From the NCBI GenBank assembly GCA_020632885.1, contig JACKEQ010000004.1:310001-374000 (forward strand): a DNA stretch of 64,000 nucleotides. Direction: 5' to 3'. The translations under genes were made by a program, and so were the position numbers. Below, in pieces: positions 25,816-34,375 of this stretch. Within the stretch, counting starts at the first letter, position 1. Every line of letters begins with the position of its first letter. The notes below the pieces were generated by a model. It worked only from the letters and a program-made list of their open reading frames with translations. It was not told the DNA's origin and did not search any database. Source of the stretch: Alphaproteobacteria bacterium (lineage in GTDB: Bacteria; Myxococcota_A; UBA796; GCA-2862545).

Positions 25816-26807
25816 GACCCCGTCTGCTCGCAGGCTCGGTCGTCCTGCTCCTTCTCGTCCTCTTCATCCTCCTCGCCCTTCGGCCCGGGCCGCCCGCCCC
25901 CACCGTCGCTGCCGACCCTCCTCCCACGACCGCCCCCGAGCCCACGGGCCACGTCGTGGGGGGTGCTCTCCCGCAGCCCCACAGGCCTCCAGCCGAGCCA
26001 GAGACCGCGCGGGTCCGTCCCGCGGCGATGGAGGCGCACGGGCTCCTGGCGGAGGAGCTCGGCCAGCTCCATGTCGGGTGCTTCCTCGGTGAGGAGTACA
26101 CCACGGTCCGCAGTGTCGACACGCGGCACGGTTGGTTCACGCTCCTCACCGAGGATCGGCGCGGACAGGAGGAGGTCTACGACGTCCACAGCGACGGGGC
26201 GGTCGCCCAGGTGCGCTGGGACGCTCCTCCGGGCGCATCGAGCACGACGTGCGAGGTCGTTCCCATCGCCTACGGCGAGATCGTGGCCACCGTGTACGAG
26301 GAGGACGGCTCCCCCGCTGCCGGTGCCATCGTCAGTGGCTGCGGGAGCTTCGGCCAGGCTGCCGAGGACGGCGTGGTCACGGTCCAGGTGATCGCGGACG
26401 CCGAGCCCTGCAAGCTCTTCGTCAGTCGCGGCCTGTCGCAGTACGCCCTGTATTGGATGGCCCCCATCGCCGAGAACGAGCAGCGCCACATCACGGTGCA
26501 GCTCCACGACGAGGACCGCACTCCCTCCCGCTCACCCAGCGCCGAGGAGCTCGCGAACATCGAGCCCGGCTCCGCCGTGTTCCTCCCTGGCTCCGACCGC
26601 GTCCGCACTCCCGAGGAGGACCGCGCTTCGGAGGAGCGAATCGCCCGGATGGACGCCGAGTACCTCCGCGCTCTCGACGCTGCTGAAGAACGGGCGTCGG
26701 TGGAGGCTCGCCATGTGCTGCAGGGCATGCGGGTCGAGCGGGAGTTCTCCATGAAGTTGCAACGCGAGTCCAGGCTCACGGGCAAGCTCCCCGAGCGGCC
26801 GCGGTGA
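25812..26807 (+). CDS. Membrane-anchored protein, paralogue 1 of an adjacent pair
   Basis: A 331-residue protein with one N-terminal helix (LLAGSVVLLLLVLFILLAL) followed by a Pro-rich linker to residue 65. The exported part contains a beta-sandwich like a carboxypeptidase regulatory domain (VYEEDGSPAAGAIVSGCG) and a helical, acidic/basic C-terminal tail from residue 245. The sequence GLLAEELGQLHVGCFLG recurs almost unchanged in the next gene, showing that they are paralogues. The family is not recognised. Start chosen by ATGA overlap with the GNAT gene. Confidence 0.78.
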   Translation: MRPRLLAGSVVLLLLVLFILLALRPGPPAPTVAADPPPTTAPEPTGHVVGGALPQPHRPPAEPETARVRPAAMEAHGLLAEELGQLHVGCFLGEEYTTVRSVDTRHGWFTLLTEDRRGQEEVYDVHSDGAVAQVRWDAPPGASSTTCEVVPIAYGEIVATVYEEDGSPAAGAIVSGCGSFGQAAEDGVVTVQVIADAEPCKLFVSRGLSQYALYWMAPIAENEQRHITVQLHDEDRTPSRSPSAEELANIEPGSAVFLPGSDRVRTPEEDRASEERIARMDAEYLRALDAAEERASVEARHVLQGMRVEREFSMKLQRESRLTGKLPERPR

Positions 26808-27694
26808 GGCGCGCTCTCGGCGTGCTCGTCCTGTGTGCGCTTCTGCTCCCGTTCGCGTTCCGTCGGTGGGCACCCGACCCGGGTCCGGAGCCGGCGCCGC
26901 CAGAGGAAGGACGCCACGTCGTGTACACGCCACCGGAGGCCTCCCCCGGGTCACGGCCGACTCCGGCGCTGGTGGAGGTGAACGGGCTGCTCGCGGACGA
27001 GCTCGGTCAGGTCCACGTCCTCTGCTTCCTGGGCGACGAGCACGCGCATCTCCAGGACCGTGAGGTCGCAGACGGCTGGTTCTCCCGAGTCACCGAAGCG
27101 CGGTACGGCGAGGCCCGGCTCTCCGCGGACGGCGAGGCCCTCGTGAGCGCGCGCTGGGAGGCCGGTCCGGACGTGACGAGCGCGACCTGCGAGGTGGTTC
27201 GCGCCACCTGGGGGGAGGTGGAGGTGACCGTGCTCGACGAGGACGGCACACCCGCACCGGGAGCCGTGGTCGCGGGCTGCGGGGCCACCGGGGAGACCGA
27301 CGCGCACGGGGTCGCGACGCTCCAGGTGGTCGCCGACGCGGGGTCGTGCACGCTGCACGCCAGCGACGGTGCGGACCGGGATGCCCTCCACTCCCTGGCC
27401 CCGGTCGCGGAGCACGAGCAGCGCGCGGTCACCCTGCGCCTCCGGGACGCCCGCCGACCGCCGTCGTGGCTGCTCGGTGCAGCGGAGGTCCCCGCGCCGG
27501 CTCCGGACATCGACGCGCGCATCCAGCGCATCGAGCAGGCTCTCGCCGCAGACACGGCGTTCCTGGACGCCCTGGACGCCGTGGGCGCGCGCGCATCCGA
27601 GGCCGCCCAGCCCGTCGTCGAGCGCCTGAGGGCCGAGCGGAGGCTCGCGATCGAGGCAGGTCGGGCGGCGGCGGACGCCGCGCGGAAGGAGTGA
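26804..27694 (+). CDS. Membrane-anchored protein, paralogue 2 of an adjacent pair
   Basis: A 296-residue protein with an N-terminal hydrophobic helix (LGVLVLCALLLPFAF), Pro-rich linker, the paired motif GLLADELGQVHVLCFLG, a regulatory-like beta domain (VLDEDGTPAPGAVVAGCG) and an Ala/Arg/Glu helical tail (IQRIEQALAADTAFLDALDA). GTG start overlaps the stop of its paralogue (GTGA). Four cysteines are in register with paralogue 1, which suggests two conserved disulfides in the periplasm. The next gene is convergent and abuts it with no spacer. Confidence 0.78.
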   Translation: MRRALGVLVLCALLLPFAFRRWAPDPGPEPAPPEEGRHVVYTPPEASPGSRPTPALVEVNGLLADELGQVHVLCFLGDEHAHLQDREVADGWFSRVTEARYGEARLSADGEALVSARWEAGPDVTSATCEVVRATWGEVEVTVLDEDGTPAPGAVVAGCGATGETDAHGVATLQVVADAGSCTLHASDGADRDALHSLAPVAEHEQRAVTLRLRDARRPPSWLLGAAEVPAPAPDIDARIQRIEQALAADTAFLDALDAVGARASEAAQPVVERLRAERRLAIEAGRAAADAARKE

Positions 27695-29053
27695 CTACCG
27701 CAGGACCTCGGGCACCCCGAGTCCCTCCCCGGTGCAGGCGTAGCCCTGGATGCGCAGGGTGGAGCCCACGGTCACCGCGACCTTCAGCTCCCCATCGGCC
27801 ACCCAGCGGTTCGGTGGGAAGGCCTGCCATACGGTCTGTCCGCCGGTGTCCTTCACGGCCACCTCACCGCCGCGGGTCACCAGCTCGCCCGCCGTGCCGA
27901 CGGTGGCGCGCGCAGGTGGGGCCTCCTGGGTGTCGCGGAAGGGCTCGCTCAGCACCTGGTCGCCCAGCGCCACCCGCACCGACGGGCTCCCCGAGACCAG
28001 CTGCAACCACGGCGTGCCACCTGTGATGGCGGGGGGCAGGGGTGCCGTGGTGATCGCGCCGTCCTGGACGGTGACCAGCGTGCGACCGGCCAGCAGGTGG
28101 GTGGCGGTCGCGGTGGCCAGGACACTGCTCACGGGACCCGCGATGCCGTCCAGCACCTCGCCGTCCAGCAGGACCTGGCCGCCGCGGGCGGCCGTCCAGT
28201 GGGCCCGTCCGCCCTGCAGGTCCCAGAAACGCACGTCGTGCACGTCCTCGTAGACCACGGCGTCCCCGGACGGCCCGAGCGACCCGCAGAGGCTCATGAG
28301 CTCGGACACCGGGGTGTCCGGCGGGCTCACGGCGATCTTCGTCCAGCGGGGGATCCGTCGCGTCGTGGTGGGGTCGTCGAGACCGAGCTCCTCGATGATC
28401 AGCAGCGGCTCGAGCCGCTCCCAGGGCCCTGCGACATCATGGGCTCCGCGAGAGACCACCAGCCGTGCCTGGAGACGGTTGGCTCCCGGGAGCACGCGTC
28501 GCTCCGGTGCGGGCACGCCGGGCACGGCCCCGAGGCCCACGCGGGCCTGGCCTTCCGGCATCGGCACGGTCTGCCCGCCCACCCGGCCCACTCCCTTCAC
28601 CTCCAGGCTGTAGCGGAGCCCCGCGTCCCAGGGCACCTCGGCGTACAGGGCGTCGAGCCCGCGCTCGAAGCGGACGCCGGTGGGCAGCGTTGGCGGGGCG
28701 GCCGGTACGATGTCCACGCGCTCCACGGCGTAGCAGGCCGGCTGGCCGGGCTCACCGGGGGCGCGCAGGTGGCCCTCCTCGCTGTACGTGACACAGCGCT
28801 CCAGGACGTGCACGCCGGCTCCCGCGTCCGGCAGGAGCTCGATGGTGGCGCCCTGATCGCGGGCCAGGAGCGAGGCGCTCCAGCGCACGATCTCGCCGTC
28901 CGGGCCGCGCAGGCGCACGCTGCGAGCGAGCTCGGGGGCCAGGAGCGGGTCGACCTCGTCCAGCTCCACGACGACCGGCCCGCCCGAGGCGAGGTACCGC
29001 GAGTCGATGCGGAGGGAGGGTGCGGCGAGGGCCAGGGAGAGGGTGAGCAGCAA
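27695..29053 (-). CDS. Exported protein of unknown function
   Basis: A 452-residue protein with a short signal peptide (MLLTLSLALAAP). The rest is beta-rich, with Ig-like strands in the first half (RYLASGGPVVVELDEVDPL, LLPGANRLQARLVVSRGAHD-type text) and propeller-like segments later (DVRFWDLQGGRAHW, LLAGRTLVTVQDGAI). Six or so Cys are spread out. Not recognised. It is transcribed divergently from the M20 peptidase gene across 78 bases and shares its 3' boundary with the convergent paralogue pair. Confidence 0.7.
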   Translation of the reverse strand: MLLTLSLALAAPSLRIDSRYLASGGPVVVELDEVDPLLAPELARSVRLRGPDGEIVRWSASLLARDQGATIELLPDAGAGVHVLERCVTYSEEGHLRAPGEPGQPACYAVERVDIVPAAPPTLPTGVRFERGLDALYAEVPWDAGLRYSLEVKGVGRVGGQTVPMPEGQARVGLGAVPGVPAPERRVLPGANRLQARLVVSRGAHDVAGPWERLEPLLIIEELGLDDPTTTRRIPRWTKIAVSPPDTPVSELMSLCGSLGPSGDAVVYEDVHDVRFWDLQGGRAHWTAARGGQVLLDGEVLDGIAGPVSSVLATATATHLLAGRTLVTVQDGAITTAPLPPAITGGTPWLQLVSGSPSVRVALGDQVLSEPFRDTQEAPPARATVGTAGELVTRGGEVAVKDTGGQTVWQAFPPNRWVADGELKVAVTVGSTLRIQGYACTGEGLGVPEVLR

Positions 29054-29131
29054 GGGACCTCCGAGTGCAGCCTATCGGCACCGGCCCGGCTCGTGCGGAC
29101 GGAATACCCTGGGACCCGCCCTGGAGGATCG

Positions 29132-30511
29132 ATGAACGCCGATGCCGTGGCCGCCCGTGCCGATGCCGCTTTCGAGGACACCCTGAAGGCCCTGGGCCGG
29201 TACCTCGAGATCCCCGCGATCTCGTGTGATCCGCACCATGCCGAGGACGTGCGACGCCTGGCCGCCCGGATCCGGGACGACCTCGAGGCGCTCGGCATGC
29301 AGCGCGCCCGCGTCTTGTCCCTCGACGACGCCCTGCCCTGCGTGGCCGCCGAGTGGCTCGGGGCCGGAGACGGCCTGCCCACCGTGCTGATCTACGGTCA
29401 CCTCGATCTACAGCCGGTCAAGGGCGAGCCCTGGCGTACAGACCCCCACACGATGGTCGAGAAGGACGGTCGGGTCTACGCGCGTGGGTCCGCCGACGAC
29501 ATGGGTGGGTGGGTCAGCCATCTCGCGTCGATCCAGGCGTGGATGGCGGAGCACGGGCGGCTGCCGGTGAACGTGAAGCTCCTGATCGAGGGCGAGGAGG
29601 AGATCGGGTCTCCGAACCTGGAGCGCTACATGGACGCGTTCCCGGACGCGTTCGCGAGCGACGTCATGGTGCTCACCGACTGCGAGAACCCGTCCACCGA
29701 GATCCCCGGGCTCACGGTGTCGTTGCGGGGCCTCATCGAGATGGAGGTCACCTGCGAGGCGCTGGAGGCCGACGGGCACAGCGGGCTGTGGGGGAACATG
29801 GTCCCGGACGTGTCGCTCGGGCTCGTGAAGCTGGTCGGGCGTCTGGTGGACGAGGACGGCCGGCCGCGCATCGGGCTCGTGGAGGTCGACGCGGCCCGGA
29901 AGGCGGCGGCGAAGACGGTCCCGCTGAGCGCCGAGGTCATCCGTGGAGGGGCGCACCTGCTGCCCGGGGTCGATCCGCTGCCGGTGCGGGATCGGTCGAT
30001 CGCCGAGTGGATGTGGTGGCAGCCGGCCATCACGGTGGTCGCGACGACCCTGCCGACGCCGGACCGCAAGAAGAACGCGCTGCGCACGAAGGCCTCGGCG
30101 ACGCTCTCGGTGCGTCTGGCCCCCGACCAGAAGGCGGAGGACCTCTATGGTCTGCTGGAGGCGGAGCTCCTGCGGGATCCGCCGTGCGGCGTGAAGGTCA
30201 CAGTGACGCCGAAGGGCTGGAACGGCGAGGGCTGGCTCTACACGCCGAAGGGGGAGGCGTTCGAGGCGGCGGACCGGGCGTACGTGAAGGCCTGGGGGCA
30301 CGAGCTGGTCCAGGTCGGCGTGGGCGGGTCGATCCCGTTCGTGGCGCTGTTCGGCCGGCGCTACGGTGACCTGCCGCTGATCCTGAACGGCGTGATGGAC
30401 CCGCTCACGACGGCCCACGGCCCGAACGAGTCCATGCACCTCGGGGTGTTCCGGAAGGCGATCGCGGCGAACGTGTACCTTCTGGACGAGCTCTCGCGCG
30501 TCGAGCTCTGA
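29132..30511 (+). CDS. M20 family metallopeptidase (dipeptidase-like)
   Basis: A 459-residue zinc dipeptidase of the PepV/CNDP-like M20 group. Visible elements are VLIYGHLDLQPV (first metal His and Asp), ARGSADDMGGWVSH (bridging Asp), LIEGEEEIGS (catalytic Glu and metal Glu), VLTDCENP (Asp ligand) and the dimerisation-domain strand SGLWGNMVPDV; the last His is in the terminal GPNESMHLGVF. All expected ligands are present. CTGGAGG at 29121-29127 and a GAATACCCT element at 29102-29110 precede the ATG. Probably monocistronic, as no gene follows for 830 bases. Confidence 0.93.
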   Translation: MNADAVAARADAAFEDTLKALGRYLEIPAISCDPHHAEDVRRLAARIRDDLEALGMQRARVLSLDDALPCVAAEWLGAGDGLPTVLIYGHLDLQPVKGEPWRTDPHTMVEKDGRVYARGSADDMGGWVSHLASIQAWMAEHGRLPVNVKLLIEGEEEIGSPNLERYMDAFPDAFASDVMVLTDCENPSTEIPGLTVSLRGLIEMEVTCEALEADGHSGLWGNMVPDVSLGLVKLVGRLVDEDGRPRIGLVEVDAARKAAAKTVPLSAEVIRGGAHLLPGVDPLPVRDRSIAEWMWWQPAITVVATTLPTPDRKKNALRTKASATLSVRLAPDQKAEDLYGLLEAELLRDPPCGVKVTVTPKGWNGEGWLYTPKGEAFEAADRAYVKAWGHELVQVGVGGSIPFVALFGRRYGDLPLILNGVMDPLTTAHGPNESMHLGVFRKAIAANVYLLDELSRVEL

Positions 30512-30547
30512 TCCCCGGGCGCTCGCACGTCCGTCGCCATCCCCCGC

Positions 30548-31200
30548 GTGGAGCGGACGGCAGCCCCGGACGACCCGGGTCTGCGGGTGTGGAAGGGTCG
30601 GACTTCACGGCCTTCCGGAGGGAGGGAGGGCGGAGGGACGGAGGAGGCGGATGGGCCCTCGTGCGCGAGTCTGCCTGCGCCTTCGAGCTTGTTGCTGCTG
30701 GGCGCACGGCCCGGGTCCTGATGACGCGGTTCCTTGCCGGGTCGAGGCGTCGGGGTTGTCCGGGGAGGGTGATCCGGGTGGTGACGTTGCCGTACGCGCC
30801 TGGACGGACAGCGGGCTGCCCGGACTTCGCGGGTTTGCGGGTGTGGAAAGGTCGGACTTCACGGCCTTCCGGAGGCGTGCGTGGACGGACGGCCTCCCGG
30901 CGGGGAGCTCTTTACTCCGCTCCCTCCGGTCGCTGCGCGGCCGCTTTGGCGGCCTTGCCGGCCCTCGGCGCGGGCGGCATATCGCGCACGAGGGGGTTCG
31001 GAGGGACGGAGAGGGCGGATGGGCCCTCGTGCGCGAGTCTGCCTGCGCCTTCGAGCTTGTGACTGCTGGGCCCCACGCCCGGGTCCTGACGACGGGGTTT
31101 CGTGCCGGGTCGAGGCGTTGGAGTTGTCCGGGGAGGTGACGCGGGTGGCGACGCGCCTGGACGGATAACGACGGCCGGGTCTGCCGGACGGACTCGGGGT
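30548..31200. repeat. Imperfect ~250-bp tandem repeat, two units and a partial third
   Basis: Unit 1 (about 30548-30797) and unit 2 (about 30798-31155) share two strongly similar blocks: one around 30583-30622 and 30837-30873 (spacing 254), the other beginning near 30632 and 31000 (spacing 368). Unit 2 carries an extra segment of about 114 bases between the blocks, with a GC-rich hairpin-like sequence (GCGGCCGCTTTGGCGGCC, 30939-30956). A third partial unit starts near 31156. Translated in matching frames both copies give GWALVRESACAFELV-like text, but no intact gene with a plausible start is seen. No gene is supported from 30512 to 31344. Confidence 0.7.
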
Positions 31201-31209
31201 GGGCCGTTT

Positions 31210-31246
31210 CGTTCCCGTGGATCCTCATTGGTGGGAAACGGGAACG
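31210..31246. repeat. 9-bp perfect inverted repeat
   Basis: CGTTCCCGT (31210-31218) and ACGGGAACG (31238-31246) form a perfect inverted repeat with a 19-base spacer. It lies just beyond the tandem repeats in a stretch without genes. It could be a hairpin or a decayed element end; nothing else in 31247-31344 stands out. Confidence 0.4.
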
Positions 31247-31344
31247 GGGCCCGTTCGAGGGTCGGTGCCGCCGCGGTTCCCGCACCGTGGCGGGTGTGAG
31301 CGTGGCCATGTTGATCGTGAGCGGCGACACCCAGGCGTCAACGC

Positions 31345-31695
31345 TTACGGGGGCTCGCAGTCGTTGATCGTATCCGCGAACCACTCTGCCGAACTCGGCT
31401 CACGAAACGCGTCGTCAGGCCAAACGACCATGGATTGTCCTGAAGCGAACCCGCACCCGACTTCCTCGACGTTTCCGACCTCGGCCCAATCCGCATCGGG
31501 CCAACGTTCGACCCAATAGTCCGAGATGCCAGGCGGAAGGCCGTAGGCGACGGCAATACAGATCGCTCTGTCGTCGTCGTCACGCTGGGTCTCACAGGCC
31601 AACAGGGCGAGCGTCAAGACATCATCTGTTTCGACGCCGCTTGACCTGCAGGCCGTCAAGGCGAAAAGGACGACTGGGAGCAATACTCGGATCAC
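31345..31695 (-). CDS. Small lipoprotein of unknown function
   Basis: A 116-residue protein with signal VIRVLLPVVLFALTAC, so the Cys at about residue 16 is lipidated. The mature part is acidic and rich in Trp, Asp and Cys (five further Cys), which suggests disulfides. GTG 31695 is preferred because it overlaps the stop of the upstream protease fragment as GTGA; GTG 31701 is an alternative. Codon third positions are visibly less GC-rich than in neighbouring genes, pointing to acquired DNA. Not a recognised family. Confidence 0.65.
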   Translation of the reverse strand: MIRVLLPVVLFALTACRSSGVETDDVLTLALLACETQRDDDDRAICIAVAYGLPPGISDYWVERWPDADWAEVGNVEEVGCGFASGQSMVVWPDDAFREPSSAEWFADTINDCEPP

Positions 31696-31913
31696 GGACA
31701 CCGAAGATACAGAATTACACAGGCCTCAGGGCGATTTTTGCACAACCAGTCGACGGCGTGGCCCTCATCCAGGTGGAGGTCTGAGATGGGTGAGCCTGGA
31801 CGGATGATCCCCTGGGTCATGACGTACCTGTCCTCGATCGGCCGTTGCAGATCCCCGGACCCGGCCACATGTCCCATCTCGTGCTTCGTCACATCCGCGA
31901 GACCGATACCGTA
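31692..31913 (-). pseudogene. Metzincin-type zinc protease, C-terminal fragment
   Basis: The frame opens right after a TGA at 31914-31916 and encodes GIGLADVTKHEMGHVAGSGD, an HExxHxxG zinc site in a typical helix, followed after 20-odd residues by YVMTQG, a likely Met-turn. The signal region and most of the catalytic domain are absent. Upstream sequence belongs to a transposase remnant on the other strand, so the gene was probably cut by insertion. The C-terminal 35 residues and coupling to the small lipoprotein (GTGA) are retained. It could only be expressed as a fragment. Confidence 0.6.
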
Positions 31914-31919
31914 TCAAGC

Positions 31920-32121
31920 AAGGTCCGAGGGGTCACGCCTGGGCGTCCGGTGGCTGGCGGAAAAGGCTAACTTTCGGAACCACTGGACCACGAGAAGGCG
32001 TCCCATCGACATGTTCGAGACCGAAGAGAAGCCCGCGCTGATCGGCCTGCCCGATACGCCCTTCGTCCTGTGCTCTGGCAGCACAGTCGTTCTGAACAGC
32101 CACGTGACGTGGCGACCTTGA
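31920..32121 (+). mobile_element. IS21-type transposase (IstA) C-terminal remnant
   Basis: The plus-strand frame reads VRWLAEKANFRNHWTTRRRP, then IDMFETEEKPALIGLPDTPF, and ends VVLNSHVTWRP before TGA. This matches the IstA C-terminal pattern (ANxRxHGTTGRRP, a Phe-Glu-Glu-x-Ala-Leu-x-x-Leu-Pro segment, then a HV strand). No DDE core, istB or terminal inverted repeat is seen, so only about 65 codons remain. It abuts the truncated protease on the opposite strand. The rest of 32122-32224 holds nothing recognisable. Family assignment is from motif memory. Confidence 0.55.
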
Positions 32122-32224
32122 ACTGGACGCCCATTGCGTCGTTTGTACCTTCTCCCTAGTTGAACGCGTTCACGACGCGCCAAGCTCGACGGGGCACTGC
32201 CAGCGCACCGGCCGTCCAGCTGCG

Positions 32225-34336
32225 TCAGACCGCAACCTCCTCCGTCACCGGTGGCGGCTCGGCCTCGGCGAACGGCAGCCGCACGATGAAGCTCGCCCCC
32301 AGATCCTCCACCGACTGCACGTCCAGGTCGCCGCCGTGGGCATCCACGATGCGCTGGCAGATCGGCAGCCCCAGCCCCGTACCCGAGACCTTCGTCGTGA
32401 AGAACGGGATGAACAGCTTCTCCATGTTCTCGGCACTGATCCCCGTGCCCGTGTCGCGCACCACGATCTCCACGACGTCCGGCCCCTGCCGTGTCGGCAC
32501 GCGACGCGTGCCCACCGTGAGACGCCCGCCCTCCGGCATCGCCTGCAGCGCGTTCTGCATGAGGTTCAGCAGCACCTGCGACAGCCGCGTGCTGTCGAGC
32601 GACATGGCCGGCAGGTCGCCCGCCAGCTCCTCCACGACCTCCACGTCGCTCGGCACCCCGCTCGCGCGCAGCAGCGTGAGCACGTGCGTCACCACGGCGT
32701 TCACGTGCTCCTGCTGCCGATCGAGCTCGAACGGACGGGCGTAGTCGAGGAACTGCCGCACCACGAGGTCCAGCCGGTTGGTCTCGTCGATGATGACCTG
32801 CAGCATGTCCTTGCTGTCACCCGACAGCGCCTCCGCCTGCAGGAACTGCGCGGCACCCTTCACGCCAGCCAGCGGGTTCCGGATCTCGTGCGCCAGACCC
32901 GCTGCCATCTGGCCCAGTGCGGCCAGCCGGCTCTGCTCCTGGATCTGCTGGAAGTCGCTGATGTTGCCGAGCACCACGGACCCGAGCGCCGCCACCTCCT
33001 CGAGCTTCAGGATCTCGTCCGCGCTGTACCCGTCCGACCACTCCTCGTCCCGGAGGTTCAACCACCCGAGCACCACGTTCCCCTTCACGAACGGCATGGC
33101 GAGGTCCGCCCGCATGGCGTCCAGCAACGCCAGCACCTCCGCTGCCCGCTCCTCCGTCCGCGCCTTCCGGGCCACCGTCGCCCGCGCGTACCAGGGCGCG
33201 CCCTCCACGAGACCCTCGGTGAACGGACCCGCCGCCACGGCCTTCAACGGACGCTTGGTGCCCCCGCGGAACGAGACGCACGAGAACGCCGCGATGCGGG
33301 GATCCCAGAGGTACACGGAGCACATCGAGACCCGCCCGCTCGCGTGGAGGTTCGACAGGAACATCTCGGCCAGCGCCTCCTTCCGGATGACGGACGGCAG
33401 CGTGACCACGAGGTTGGCGAGCGTGGCCTGGAGCCGCTGTCCCCGCTGGTTGAGCAGCCGCCCGCTGGCCCACGCGATGTACGGCCGCATCGGCTCGTAC
33501 GCCGCCAGGAACATCAACGATGCCAGGAAGATCTGGAAGGTCGTGTGCAACGGGTAGGTCGAGAAGGTGTCCACCCACAGGAACGTCAGCCCGTCGATCA
33601 GCACGAGCATCCCGGCCGACAGCAGCAGCGCGAAGATCCGGCTGGACAGCTCGTGGAGGTCGAGGAGCCGCGAGAGCACGAGGATGTGGTGCAGCAGGTA
33701 GAGCGCGACGCCCGCGAAGATCACGGAGAACGGCGGCAACGGCCCCTGGAGCGCCGCCACCCGCGCGCCGAGCCGCAACCCATCGACAGTGCCAGGGCTC
33801 GTGAGCACCCGCGTGAGCTGCTCCAGCAGCGTGAAACCCACCGCCCCCACCGTCACGCCGATGAGGTACTTCAGCCGCACGCGCTCGACATCGAGGCTCG
33901 TGTGCTGGTGGGCCTCCCAGAGCCTCGCCAGCGCCACCCCGAGCACCACGAACCCCAGCGCGCCCGCCAGGATCTGCGGCGCGGTGGTCCCGCCGTCCAC
34001 AGCGAGGACCGTGTGGGCCACGGTCAGCAACGGGCCCACGACCGTCGTGGCCGCCAGGATGCTGCGCGTGGGCGTCCGGCTCTCCTGGGGGTCGAACACC
34101 TGGTCGAACGTCAGCAGCGCCGTGGCGGGCACGAAGCACGCCGCCCCCATGTAGAGCACCCGGAAGAACCGCAGACCCGGCAGCAACGAGAGGGCGAACG
34201 CGAAGTAGCACACCGCCAGCGCCCACCCGAAGCCGAGGAACGCCCGCCGCGCGGGGTCCTCCCGGGCGTCCAGGAACGTCCGCGTGGACAGGAACAGGGC
34301 CATGGAGCCCACGACCACGTAGAGGAGCGGAGTCAC
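32225..34336 (-). CDS. Membrane sensor histidine kinase with GAF-like domain
   Basis: A 703-residue kinase. The N-terminal ~310 residues contain about eight to nine hydrophobic helices, then a GAF-like region (about 340-460), a HisKA domain with phospho-acceptor His483 in GLAHEIRNPLAGVKG, and a HATPase_c domain with NLMQNALQAM (N box), VRDTGTGIS (G1), FIPFFTTKVSGTGLGL (F and G2). The layout resembles NtrB/PrsK-like kinases. GTG start at 34336. No response regulator lies next to it, so the partner is elsewhere. The signal is unknown; the many helices suggest sensing within the membrane. Confidence 0.92.
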   Translation of the reverse strand: MTPLLYVVVGSMALFLSTRTFLDAREDPARRAFLGFGWALAVCYFAFALSLLPGLRFFRVLYMGAACFVPATALLTFDQVFDPQESRTPTRSILAATTVVGPLLTVAHTVLAVDGGTTAPQILAGALGFVVLGVALARLWEAHQHTSLDVERVRLKYLIGVTVGAVGFTLLEQLTRVLTSPGTVDGLRLGARVAALQGPLPPFSVIFAGVALYLLHHILVLSRLLDLHELSSRIFALLLSAGMLVLIDGLTFLWVDTFSTYPLHTTFQIFLASLMFLAAYEPMRPYIAWASGRLLNQRGQRLQATLANLVVTLPSVIRKEALAEMFLSNLHASGRVSMCSVYLWDPRIAAFSCVSFRGGTKRPLKAVAAGPFTEGLVEGAPWYARATVARKARTEERAAEVLALLDAMRADLAMPFVKGNVVLGWLNLRDEEWSDGYSADEILKLEEVAALGSVVLGNISDFQQIQEQSRLAALGQMAAGLAHEIRNPLAGVKGAAQFLQAEALSGDSKDMLQVIIDETNRLDLVVRQFLDYARPFELDRQQEHVNAVVTHVLTLLRASGVPSDVEVVEELAGDLPAMSLDSTRLSQVLLNLMQNALQAMPEGGRLTVGTRRVPTRQGPDVVEIVVRDTGTGISAENMEKLFIPFFTTKVSGTGLGLPICQRIVDAHGGDLDVQSVEDLGASFIVRLPFAEAEPPPVTEEVAV

Positions 34337-34375
34337 GGCGCCAACGTAGCAGATAGAGGCCCGCCGGAGGACCGC

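Noticed and set aside
26804..27694. C-terminal helical tail as a repeat or coiled-coil toxin region
   Set aside because: The tail is short, not repetitive and shared with the paralogue, so there is no basis for a toxin call.
30589..31139. Plus-strand open frames in the repeat region as genes
   Set aside because: They have no ribosome site or recognisable domain, and the repeat units fall in different frames; kept only as a repeat feature.
30548..31200. Repeats as a possible CRISPR array
   Set aside because: Units are about 250 bases, imperfect and only two to three; there are no short regular repeats with unique spacers and no cas genes.
31914..31916. In-frame TGA before the HExxH protease fragment as a possible selenocysteine codon, given selA in the window
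   Set aside because: The sequence upstream of the TGA is explained by an IS21-type transposase remnant on the other strand and does not continue the protease domain, so the codon marks a junction.
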